From Diplocarpon mali (taxonomy: Eukaryota; Ascomycota; Leotiomycetes; Helotiales; Drepanopezizaceae): a stretch of DNA of 64,000 nucleotides. The notes beneath the pieces are model-generated. The model did not search any database, was not told the origin of the DNA, and saw only the letters and a list, made by a program, of their open reading frames with translations. The stretch lies in assembly GCA_024741835.1 (NCBI GenBank), contig JAENRP010000125.1, positions 53,072 to 117,071 of the forward strand, given 5' to 3'. Shown here in pieces: positions 35,168-44,932 of this stretch; the stretch's first letter is position 1, and the number at the start of each line of letters is the position of its first letter. A program made the translations under genes and the position numbers.

Positions 35168-35390
35168 TATGACCACTCTGTGTATGTAGAAAGCAGGGTC
35201 ATAGCCATAAGGGAAGATCACATAACCGAGTCAAAACCTTTAGAGCAATCAACTTAGAATCAATAACTATAGAGCTTTAAAGGAGTGGAAGAGCAAAGTA
35301 TATATATAAAAATAAAGCGGGTCTTGCGCTAGGCGGAGCCGAACCGGGCCGAACTAGTACTAGGGCCTACGCATAGTAACATTTGTCATA
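35168..35390 (-). repeat. 3' LTR of Gypsy-2 (left)
   Basis: 223 bp, TATGACCACTCTGTG to AACATTTGTCATA; the other LTR shows the TGTGAC/GTCACA ends better. It has one fewer copy of a 10-bp GAACCGGGCC unit than the right LTR. Confidence 0.88.
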
Positions 35391-35394
35391 TCAC

Positions 35395-38300
35395 CCTCCC
35401 TTTTGAAAAAAGCTCGCCTTTAAGCGTTTGTCCATTTCCTAACTATTATCTAAATAGTTATAATCGTCGATACTATTAGAGTACGCTTTTAGCTATAGAT
35501 TAAGGTTCTTCGGAGGACTAAGGAGCTCTAGGTTCTTTAAATGAAAATCGTATAGCTTAACTAGTGCGTACTTAAAGTCTAACGCATTATACTATATTAG
35601 GTCGATATTGCGGTTTAGCTATAAAGCTCTATATTCCAACTTTCCTTGCTTTTTATATATAGTAAGGAGGTCCTCGATTTCGAACTCATTATTACCTATT
35701 ATATTAATCAAAGGTGGCGGTTCAGCAGTCTGCCTTAGCAAAGGGTCGTTTAAGGTCTTGCGCAAGCGTTAAAGGTGAAATACGTTATATACCTTTATAA
35801 AGTCAGGTAGCTTAAGCTTATATAAGCTAAAGACTTTATTTGCGATATCAAAGGGGCTATTAGTAGGAAAATCTAGCTTCTTTAATAATCGTTATATTAG
35901 GAAAGGTCGTATATCTAACTAGACTTAGTCTCTAGGACTAAAATCAATAGGACGGCAGGAGCGGTTAGCTTGCTTAGCGTTACGCTCCTAAGCGTATTAC
36001 AGGTAGGAGGTAGCAAGCTTCTAAGCTCTATAATAGCGCGCGGCATATTATAGCGCGTCTTTGCAGTTAATTTTAGCAGAAGGAGGCTTATTATTAGGAA
36101 TATTAAGCTTCTAGTCCCAGTTAATATAGGGGGCGTAGTCGTAAACGACTTCAAAGGGAGTAAGGCCGCTAAGGGAGTCGTATAGCAACGTTAATTAAGC
36201 GTAGTCTATTATAAGGAGGAATTCCGACCAATTGTCTTAGTAGTAGCTAACAAATAGGCGAAGGCGCTTCTGCAAGTACTAATTATAGATTTTAGTTTAA
36301 CTGTCTATTTTAGGGTGATCGGCTATAGATAGTTGAAGTTTTATACCAAGAATTATATTAAGCTATTTTTAAAAAGAAGAGATATATTAAGGACCCTAGT
36401 CGGAAGTAATTATTTAAAGAGCGCTAAAGTACCTAAGAATATAATAAATATACAGTTTAGCAGTTTCTCTTATATTAATCTTTTTATTATAAGGGATGGA
36501 AATAGCTTACTTACTAAAACGGTCTATAATAATAAAAACGTTATTATAATTGTACTTATTAGTATTAATAGATATATAATCTATATTAATATATTTATAT
36601 GGTCGGGTAGGAATTAGGAGAGGTTGAAGTAGTCCTGGCTTCTTATTACATAGGACCGACGAATAACGATAGGTATAATAGTTGCAATAGTACTGCTTTA
36701 TATAGAAGGAGATACTATACTAGTAATACTGCTTAGAAAGCAGCTAGTACGTTTTTAATATAAAAGGGTATGCGGTTAGGACGTTATTATATACTTTTCT
36801 AATAAGAAGTATTTATAAGTAGTCTACGTTAGGTATTATAAGGCGTTCCTTATATAGGAGTAGGTCTCCTTCTATAAAATACTTATGCGCTTATAATAAA
36901 GGGGGCTTAAGTCCTAGAGCGGCTTTAAGAGTCGGAAGGTCCGCAGAAGGAAAAGAAGAAGAAGTGGAGTTCTATACATAGTATAGAGCTTATAAGCAGA
37001 GAGCTTATAGGCTAGGTGAGGTTCTATTAGCCTCGAGGACCTGGTCTATAATACAAAAGGCAGGAGAGAGGTCTGCGACTTTTAAAGTATATTTATTATA
37101 CTAGCCTAAGGGATGCAGTTCTTTAAAGAGGAGTCGGGGGTCGATTTGTCTTAATTGTAGCAAAGTGCGTAAACTGCGCTAGGAGCGTTTCTTACTATTT
37201 TAATTATTTAGCTTATCGATACGCCTGGTTAAGGCGTCGGCCAGGGGGTTTTAAGAGCCTAGTCGGTATAAGATAATAAGGTTATAGTCGGCAAGGAGCT
37301 CGGCCTAGCAAGCTTAGTATAAGTTAAGATCTTTGCTAAATATAAAGTACTCTAATACTTTATAATTAGTATAGACCTTGATTTTATAAGGTGATCCTAC
37401 GAGCTTAAGGCGAAAGTGTCTAAAGGAGCGTATAATCACTAGCATTTCTTTATTATAGATAGTGTAATTAAGCTTGGCAAGGGCCATAGTCTTGCTATAA
37501 TAAGCGACTAAGAGCCAGTTATCTTTATATAATTGCGAAAGGATAGACGCGATAACTCCATTAGAAGCGTTAGTCTCTAAAAGACAAGGCAGCTCCTAGT
37601 AGTAGTATTATAGTACCAAGGCTGTAATAAGAGCTTGTTATAAAAGAAGGAAAGAGTACTTGCACTTAGAAGAAAAGATAAAAGGAATATTATTTTAATA
37701 AGTTCTATTAAAGGCTTGGCTATTATACTATAATCCTTAATAAAATGATAATAGAAATTATAAAAACTAAGGAATGACTAAATACCTTTGACTATCGAAG
37801 GGTATTTCCAATTAGCGATAATAGAAACTTTATCAAGGTCTACCTTTAACCCTTCTATTAAAACGATAAATCTAAGATATTTTATATATATGATATTAAA
37901 CTTGCATTTCTTTAAATCTGCTTAAAGGCTAGCGTTAATTAGTTATTAGAGCACTTTTTTAATATAGATCTTATATTTAAGCAAGTTAGATAAGTAGATT
38001 AATATATTATTAAGGTATGTAGTATAAAAATCATTAAGGTAATTGAAGAGGATATCGTTTATATAGCGTTAGTATATGGCTAGGCTATTAGTAAGGCTAA
38101 ATAGTAGTACTTTGCACTTATACGCTCTATAGCGCATTTTAAATGTAGTCAACTCTTTGGAATCTGGATCTATGCGTATATAGTAAAAAGCTTATTATAT
38201 ATCGAGCTTTATAAAGATCTTAGCGCTAGAAAGACAGGCTAAGGTCTTGTTAATTAGCGGGAAGGGGTATCGATCTTTATAAGTTAGTGCGTTTAAAGCT

Positions 38301-39745
38301 CGATAATTTATACAAAGGTATAGGGAGCCATTGGGTTTCTTAACAAATAGGATCGGAACAGCATAGGGTACAGACGATACTTTAATAAACCCTTTATCAA
38401 AGTTGTTAATAAGGTAAGCTTTAATAGCTTCTAGCTCTAGGATTAATATTTTATATAAAGGGGAATACTTTAAGGCCTTTTTAGCGTTCTCTCTTAAATC
38501 GATCTTATAGTCGTATAGGCGATAAGGAGGAAGCTAGTTGCTAGCGACTTTACTAAAAGCTAAAGTATATTTACTATAAACTCAAGGAATAGGAGGTTCT
38601 TAGGCTAGCTCTAAGAGGCTAGCCGAAAGAAAGGCAATAGATATAATACCCTATTTATACTTCTTTAAGAGGTCATGCCGATTGCTAGTTTTATCTAATA
38701 TAAAGGAAGACTTATAGATTAGCGAGTCGATTTTGTATAAGGAGGTTATAAAGATCTTTGCTTACTTCCGATTTTTTACAATTATATAAAAGGCGTAAGC
38801 CGATATATGATATAAGTTGACTTAAGGTAAAGAAGGTTTGGCCTTCTTCCTTTAAAATCAGGAGGGCTTATAAGAACTAGCAGTAGTAGGCAATTTAATA
38901 GCAAAAGGGAAGGATTCGGTCGGGAGCTTAAGTATAGAGCGTATAGGAGCTATAAGCTTCTGATTATAGAAAGCGTTATAGAGTCCAAACGTGACCTATT
39001 TCGCAGTTCCAGCTGCGTTTTCAAGTGCTCTAAGGCCGTAAATTCCTAGGTCTAAAGTTTCTTATCTTTGCTATATTAAAGAAGTAGGAAGAAAAGGTTT
39101 TATAAAAGAATTATTATCTAAACTAGAAATATATGACTCTATCGGAACTGGTTAAGTCGCTAGCAGGGTAGGGAGCAAGGTGCTAATTTGCTAGTCTATG
39201 GCCGCGTCTTAGCACTTAGTATCCTATTGATATTAAAGATTCACTAGATCTTAACGTAGGTCGATTAGTTCGGTATTTCTAGCGTAAGTGATTGTTAGTA
39301 GGTAAGAAGGAGGCTAAATTAGCTTGCGGCCTGCGACGTCGATTTGCATATGATATTCTTTAAACCAGCGTCGCCTAATAATCATACTATAGTTTCTAAG
39401 GTTTATAATAAGAAAAGGAGTATAAGATTGCAAACGATTATCAATTATAAGGTTTAAAAATATATAATAAGTAACTATAGTTCCTTATATACTATTATAT
39501 CCCTTAATAAGGAATAGGATAAGTAGTTAGTGAAAAACAGGCTATAGAAATTTAGAAAGAGATTTGATTAAAGAAAAATCGATCAATGCGTAACTATTAG
39601 CTCCTATATTAAGAAGTGCAGATACCTTATAAAATAGGCCATTCTTAGTAAGCTTAACTGTGGTAGTCAGAGCTTTGCTATTAAGGAGTTTTATTAGGTT
39701 AAGGTATCGCATATCTCTAAGGAGGCCTAGGAAGGAAGCTTTGCC
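35395..39745 (-). pseudogene. Gypsy-2 pol: protease, RT, RNase H, integrase, chromodomain
   Basis: Read right to left. Protease is near 39600-39650 (I-G-A-N-S-Y-A-L-I-D, from D-x-G-A). RT is at about 37900-38480, with V-P-I-L-F-V-K-K-P-N-G-S near 38330 and the active site as Y-L-N-N at 38006-38017 (both Asp to Asn). RNase H and then integrase (about 36000-37000) follow; the latter keeps F-I-I-I-D-R-F-S-K-Q and I-L-D-R-G-P-Q-F-I-S. The chromodomain is at about 35480-35710: F-E-I-E-D-L-L, G-K-L-E-Y-R-A-L, then L-Y-D-F-H-L-K-N. Stops are of RIP type. The plus-strand stretch 36333-36617 and the minus-strand piece 35915-36154 are fragments or shadows within it. Confidence 0.83.
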
Positions 39746-41160
39746 TAGGCCCTTCCTTTTTCCTTTGGATCAGCTTTTAGCTAGTTATTAAGATCGATTA
39801 ATAGCTTATCTTCATTAGGGATATCTATCAAATCAACCTTAAGCTTATTAATCTAAGGGGAAGGCGACGAGAAGCATTGAACATTAGAAGAGGAGGTAGG
39901 GGGGGTCGACCTGCCTAGAGCGCCTTGACTACTATAGGGGTATTGCGTAGGGCTAGGCGAAGGGGAGCGTTGATCATAGTAATAGTTATTATAGCTTACC
40001 TTAAGGGCTTAGTAGGACCTATTATTATTAGGAAGGTAAGCTTTTTGGCTGGACTTCGGAGCGGCAGGAACGGAATAGCGCAAGGGGGTTGCTATTAAAG
40101 AGGGGGTGGCCGAATATAAAGTTTCCTCGGCGTAGATGCTAGTATCTTCCAATTAGATAGCTTCTACCTACTCTTTAAGAGTTTTCGTACGTCCCTATTG
40201 CTAGTAGAGTCGCATACGAATGCGTGCTATTATTTTTTCGTAAAGGGCGCTTCGAAGGCGGTATTCGTCAGTGATCTTAGCGATAGAAGCAAGTCGACTG
40301 AACTTAAAGTAGAATTCCTAGAATAGCTATTTATAACTTATATAGAGCTTTTAGAAGTCGAGCTTAGCATTATCTCATTCTATAGGATTGGCAAGGAAAT
40401 CTACGAGTTCCTTAATTAGCTACTTAAGAGCGGTAAGATCTTATTAGTCTTGCACCTTCGGTATAAGATAATTATATACAATACCTTCCGTTTGATTAAG
40501 AATGTAATTCTTAATAAAACGTTTTAAAAGGAAGTAGTTGCAGTAATCATTTAGGTTATTAAGGATCCTAGACTCCTATAGTTTGGCCTAATACTCTTTT
40601 CCGTCCGAGAGTTTTTCAGTTAAGTAGGGAACCTTATCGATATAAGGATATCTACCATTTATAAAGGGAGCTATAGACGCTCGGAGGTCGGGAGTACCGG
40701 CTAGAGTAGAAAATCGTACTTGCTAGCAAGGGAAATGATCTTCTTCGACTAAGGGGATTGGAGTTTGAGTTTATTATAGCGTCGAAGAAGAGAGAGGAGA
40801 AGCAGCGGCAGCGGCGGCAGCGCTCAACGCGCGAGGAGTTTGAGAGTCTTGCTTTGCCGAAGCTCGTTCAAGCTCCTATATTCGTTCGAGGAGCTTAGCT
40901 ATTATTAGATTGTTATTAGCTTAAGGAGCTAAAGCTAGAGTGGCGACGAGAGTTGGAATAGAGGCGGCTATTTGCTTCTTTATCTATAGTTGAGAAGGGG
41001 GTTCTTCAGCTTCTTCCTTAAAGCTTTCAAAAGTAGCTAGGCTTTAAGGAAGAGCGTCGGATCTTCTCATTTTACTAAATCGACTAAACGTAAAGGCATC
41101 TTCATCGATAAGAGGGAAGGAGGTAGTGCCCTTAGGCGGTTGTCTTGCGGTTAGAGCCAT
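39746..41160 (-). pseudogene. Gypsy-2 gag
   Basis: Preserved ATG at 41158-41160 on the minus strand, starting M-A-L-T-A-R-Q-P-P-K-G-T-T-S. The protein continues through a Ser/Ala-rich segment (about 40790-40830, an AGCGGC-type run). It ends in a Pro/Ser-rich and basic tail near 39750-39950. I could not place a clear CCHC knuckle. Several internal TAA/TAG codons break the frame. A leader of about 130 bp separates it from the 5' LTR. Confidence 0.72.
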
Positions 41161-41288
41161 TCTTTAGTATAAAACTGGTATAGGCCTTCTTTCTATTTGC
41201 AGCGGTAGTATACTCAGCGTAAAAAGGAATCTATTAATTTCGAATGTTTACTATCGTTTCGGCGACGGCGTAAGAGAGTTGTTGATAA

Positions 41289-41521
41289 TATGACCACTCT
41301 ATATATATAGAAAGCAGGGTCATAGCTACGAGGGAAGATCATATAACCGAGTCAAAACCTTTAGAGCAATCAACTTAGAATCAACAACTACAGAGCTCTA
41401 AAGGAGTAGAAGAGCGAAGTATATATATAAGAATAAAGCGGGTCTTGCGCTAGGCGGAGCCGAACCGGGCCGAACCGGGCCGAACCAGTACTAGGGCCTA
41501 CGCATAGTGACATCTGTCACA
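41289..41521 (-). repeat. 5' LTR of Gypsy-2 (right)
   Basis: 233 bp, with inverted termini TGTGAC/GTCACA (left end now TATGAC). It matches 35168-35390 with transitions only, plus one extra 10-bp GAACCGGGCC unit near 41462-41490. Confidence 0.88.
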
Positions 41522-41526
41522 GATAC

Positions 41527-43020
41527 TTTTGCTAGCGTTATTAGGCATATAACTCTACGAGTTCTACTCGCCTTTGCAGCCTTAAGAGATCTAGAAATCG
41601 AGCAAATCGATATTAATATAGCCTTTTTAAATGCGTACTTAGCTAAAGACGTATATATAGCACTATTAGACGACGAATGCGACCTATTTTACGAATTATA
41701 CCCTTAACTTTAAGGAAAATAAGCCTATATTAAGCTTCTAAGGTTATTATACGGCTTAAAACAAGCACTTTAAAAATAGTGGCTATTAGTTAAAGATAAA
41801 ATGGAGAAGGCTGGCCTACGAAGCGCTAAAGTAGATCCAAATCTATTTATATAGGAAAATCAAGCTGATAATACAACTATATATATATTAATCTTTATAA
41901 ATAATATGCTAATTATCGGAAAATAATAAGATTGCGATTACCTTAAAAAGAAGATTCTTAATACTTAGAAAGGAAAAGACCTAAGGCCAATTAGCACCTT
42001 TATTAGAATACAAGTTAAACGAGATCGCAAGGCTAGAACGCTACGAATCCACTAAATAGACTATATTAAGAAGATTCTTAATAGATTTAAAATGGCTAAT
42101 TGCAAAGGGAATAACCTGCTAGCCTTAGCTAGTATAGTATTAAGGAAATTAGGTATAGATAAAGCTTATACTAATAAGCTACTATAATTTAATAATATCT
42201 CACTTTACTAGTAGATTATAAGAAGCGTTATATACCCCTCGAACCTTATAAGGCTAGATATCTCCTATATTATCGGCCAATTGGTACAGTATATGGCAAC
42301 CCCTTTATAAGATCACCTCCAAGCTACGAAATCCCTTTTGCAATACTTATAAAAGACCGCCGAAGATGGAATTATATATAGAAAAGGCGAACCAAATCAA
42401 TTCGACACTTATACAGATACCACTTAGGCTATAGAGAACGATAGGAAGTCATTCTAAGGCTGGCTTATTAAGTATAATAGAGGAGTTATTAGCTAGGCTG
42501 CGAATAGGTAAAAATCTACTTCTTTAAGTAGTAAACAAGCCGAGATAATGGCGGCTTTTGATGGCTTAAGAGAGGTAGCTTAAATGCTAAAGCTATTCGC
42601 TAACCTTAATATACAACTCGATCGATTACCTTATTTATGGCTCGATAATAAAGGAGCGAGATCTCTTATTAAAGAACGAAAATTTTCAGCTAAATTGAAG
42701 CATATCGACGTTTAATACTTCTATATAAGAGACGATATAGTAGCTAAAGACAAAATAATAGTAGCTTATATACCTAGAAATGATAATATAGCAGATTCCC
42801 TTATAAAAGCTCTGCTAGGACCCGCTTTTGAGAAATACAAGGGTTATATAGGCCTACTGGAGCGAAAATCGACAAAAGAAGACTATATAAAGGGAGGAAA
42901 CCTATAAGAAGATTATATAAATGGAGGAAACCTATAGGAAGGCTATATATAGGGAGGAAATCTATAATACGACTATATAAAAGGGTGAAAAGCTATGATA
43001 TAGCTAAGTCAGAGGTACTC
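41527..43020 (+). pseudogene. Copia-3 pol part 2: RT, RNase H and C-terminal decapeptide repeats
   Basis: Resumes RT right of Gypsy-2 with F-A-S-V-I, then I-D-I-N-I-A-F-L-N-A near 41610 and L-Y-G-L-K-Q-A near 41750. The active site, YVDD or FVDD in functional relatives, reads F-I-N-N at 41894-41905. RNase H is at about 42400-42830 and ends R-N-D-N-I-A-D-S-L-I-K-A-L. The frame runs on through four 30-bp repeats (42878-42997). The open stretch 41507-41707 is part of this RT, with its first bases in the LTR. Confidence 0.85.
42878..42997 (+). repeat. Four in-frame 30-bp tandem repeats at the Copia-3 pol C-terminus
   Basis: Units start at 42878, 42908, 42938 and 42968, exactly 30 bp apart. Each encodes a variant of E-D-Y-I-K-G-G-N-L-Q, with the Gln codon now TAA/TAG. 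The DNA core is GACTATATAAAGGGAGGAAA. The repeats lie downstream of RNase H in the pol frame, before the 3' untranslated region. Confidence 0.85.
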
Positions 43021-43192
43021 TTATACTATAACGCACGTTTTTATACTACGGGGCAGCTAAACTCCATATAAGGGAGACGTAGGCGCCATATACTAGAGAG
43101 TATATTATAGGAGTTAATAAGGCCTAGACTATATAAAAAAAAAATGTGGGGCGCTTTACTCTGAGTTCTATAGAGCTTTATAGTAGGGGGCA
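42998..43192 (+). other. Copia-3 3' untranslated region with polypurine tract
   Basis: About 195 bp between the repeats and the LTR. It includes an A8 run near 43137 and ends in TAGTAGGGGGCA (43181-43192), the likely plus-strand primer tract. Confidence 0.65.
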
Positions 43193-43315
43193 TATTAGAA
43201 ATATACAAGGTACGGAGATTACCGCACGGAACGGAGACTAAGGCTTAGTAAGCCTACCTTGTATATATACTACTTCAGCTCTCTAGAACTAGAATCTACA
43301 CCTTCGATTCTGTTA
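43193..43315 (+). repeat. 3' LTR of Copia-3
   Basis: 123 bp, TATTAGAAATAT to GATTCTGTTA, followed by TSD GTAGT (43316-43320). Full-length match to 31908-32030. Confidence 0.92.
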
Positions 43316-43320
43316 GTAGT

Positions 43321-44480
43321 GGAGCTCGATCGCGCCTTATACGGCCTTCGAGACTCCCCAGCGCTCTAGTACGGGGATTTCACTAGTACTCTAAAGTCTC
43401 TAAAGCTTACCCCTCTTAATAAGGAGCCTTGTATATTCGTTAATAAGGATAGGACTATATTTATAGCCTTCTACATTGACGATATATAAGTAATATACTA
43501 CTCCTCTTATATAAAAGAAGCTTAGAAGACTATAAAGGGACTGCGCGAAGCATACGAATTAATAGCTATAGAAGATATTAAGTGGTTCTTAAGGGTAAGA
43601 GTCTCTTAAGATAGGAAGCAGGATACAATTACTCTGCTTTATAACGCTTATATTAAGAAGATAGCGAAGAGGTTCGGCCTTAATATAGGGCGTTTCCCTA
43701 GTACGCCGCTCCCTTACTTCGAACTTAAAAAGAACTACGAAACAGCTCCCTACTTAAGAATTAAGGAGTTCTAGGAAAAAGTAGGCTCTGCCTTATATAT
43801 AGATATTATACTACGCCCTAATATAGCGTTTGCGGTCGCCTAGCTATCTTATTTCTATACAAATCCAAGCTCTTAATACCTTAAAGCTATTAATTGGATA
43901 ATTTACTACCTTTTTAATATACGCTTCTTAAGAATCACTTATAGTCGATTTAGCAGATCAAATAACTTAGTAGTATCGTCAGATGCTTCCTTTGCAAATG
44001 ATCTAAAGATAAGGCGCTCCTCCTACGGTTTTATTATATTCCTATTTAGAGGAGCAATCGTTTAAAAGGCCTTAAAGCAACCGATAGTTACTACTTCTAT
44101 TATAGAGGCTGAGCTCTAAAGAGTAGCGCATATAGCGAAGGAGATAATGGCTTTAAAGAGGTTCTTTAAGGAAATAGAGCTTAAGGTAGAAGCTCTATAG
44201 TCTATATTTTGCGATAATCAATATATAATACGGCTTATTATAAGAGACTCTTAAAGGATTTCTATAAAGCTTTAATATATTGATATATATAATATATAGC
44301 TATAATAGGAGTATTAAAAGGGAAGCTTTCAAATGGCCTATCTCCTTACTAAGGATATATACGCAGATAGCCTTATTAAAAACCTTCTTCGATAGAAGTT
44401 TGTAGCAATGAGGTTCTCTAATAGTAAACTTGATAGTAAACTAGAAGAGGGCACGAAGAAGTATAAGGTGCAAACGACGA
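43321..44480 (+). pseudogene. Copia-4 polyprotein part 2: RT and RNase H
   Basis: Joins 31907 through the TSD codon: V-V then E-L-D-R-A-L-Y-G-L-R-D-S-P-A-L. The RT active site Y-I-D-D is intact at 43473-43484. One extra T near 43438-43442 shifts the frame between I-F-V and N-K-D-R, and RIP does not make insertions. RNase H (about 43970-44420) has D-A-S-F-A, then I-I-E-A-E-L and L-L-T-K-D-I-Y-A-D-S-L-I-K-N-L. A purine-rich stretch (GAAGAGGGCACGAAGAAG, 44444-44461) precedes the LTR. Confidence 0.85.
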
Positions 44481-44649
44481 TGTTAGGTATCTTGATTTAT
44501 AAGAGCTCTCTAACTAAGAGCTATTTAAGGTAAGCGGCCTTCTTAATGAAGGCGCTAAGTCATATAGCAAGTCATATAACATATTATATATATAATGTAT
44601 CATATAATAGATCATATAATAAATATATGATAGGCATACCTATAATACA
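44481..44649 (+). repeat. 3' LTR of Copia-4
   Basis: About 169 bp, from TGTTAGGTATCTTG to CATACCTATAATACA, with TGT/ACA ends and a partly paired TAGGTAT/ATACCTA just inside. The middle is rich in CATATAA repeats (44570-44630). The partner LTR is outside the window, so the right end is uncertain by a few bases. Confidence 0.68.
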
Positions 44650-44932
44650 CCCCTCTAGGGAGACCTTTAAAGGTACTCGCTAGCAATATATATAATATTA
44701 TAACTTTTATTATAATTTACAGTTTTATATAAAAAATCAACCTGCAGATATGGGAAATAGAGTAGAGTTCGCTAGCGCACTCTACTTTAGAGTAGGAAAT
44801 CCACCCCTTAGTAAGTTAAAATCAACTCGCAGGCCTGGCCTAGGAGTAAAAAAAATCACCCTTTAATAGAAGTGCAAAAAAAATCACCTTGCAATAGAGG
44901 TGTAAAAAAAAATCACCCCTTAATCGAAGTGC
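44650..44932 (-). repeat. Copia-5 downstream region: palindrome, module copy and 28-bp tandem repeats
   Basis: Three features precede the end of RNase H. A 26-bp near-perfect palindrome lies at 44761-44786, with arms AGTAGAGT/ACTCTACT around a centre containing CGCTAGCG. The inverted-repeat module ACTCCTAGGCCAGGCCTGCG is on the minus strand at 44824-44847. Three tandem units (44848-44875, 44876-44903, 44904-44932; 28, 28 and 29 bp) each consist of an A8-9 run, TCACC and an A/T-rich tail ending GTGC or GTGT. The rest is AT-rich with no frame. Confidence 0.7.

Larger units (their letters stand above)
35168..41521 (-). mobile_element. Gypsy-2 chromovirus, complete, minus strand
   Basis: 6.35-kb Ty3/gypsy element with LTRs at 35168-35390 and 41289-41521. 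The TSD is GATAC (41522-41526), RIP-altered to AATAC on the left (35163-35167). It interrupts the RT of Copia-3. Right to left it has leader, gag, protease, RT, RNase H, integrase and chromodomain. The polypurine tract TTTTCAAAAGGGAGGGTGA lies next to the left LTR on the minus strand. Confidence 0.9.
31908..43315 (+). mobile_element. Copia-3, plus strand, TSD GTAGT, split by Gypsy-2
   Basis: Copia element with short LTRs (123 bp) at 31908-32030 and 43193-43315. The duplication GTAGT is at 31903-31907 and 43316-43320. Removing the inserted Gypsy-2 leaves about 5 kb, a usual copia size. The LTRs differ at only about four positions, all transitions. The internal frame is broken by stops, and the RT active site is mutated. 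Confidence 0.93.
28705..44649 (+). mobile_element. Copia-4, plus strand, 5' part outside window, split by Copia-3
   Basis: Copia-type element visible as 28705-31907 (late gag, protease, integrase, early RT) and 43316-44649 (rest of RT, RNase H, 3' LTR). Copia-3 sits between them with TSD GTAGT. Its left end is cut by Copia-1b, so the 5' LTR and most of gag are expected left of the window. It is an old host in the nest, yet it keeps long open stretches and far fewer stops than Copia-1. That fits RIP acting on copy number: I see only one copy of this family here. It is inserted in Copia-5; CCCCT at 44650-44654 is the candidate right TSD. Confidence 0.85.

Noticed and set aside
36333..36617. Plus-strand 94-residue frame inside Gypsy-2
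   Set aside because: Antisense to the Gypsy-2 integrase, which has recognisable motifs; AT-rich, with no family features.
44570..44630. CATATAA-rich stretch as an independent microsatellite or origin
   Set aside because: It lies inside the inferred 3' LTR of Copia-4 and is adequately explained as part of it.
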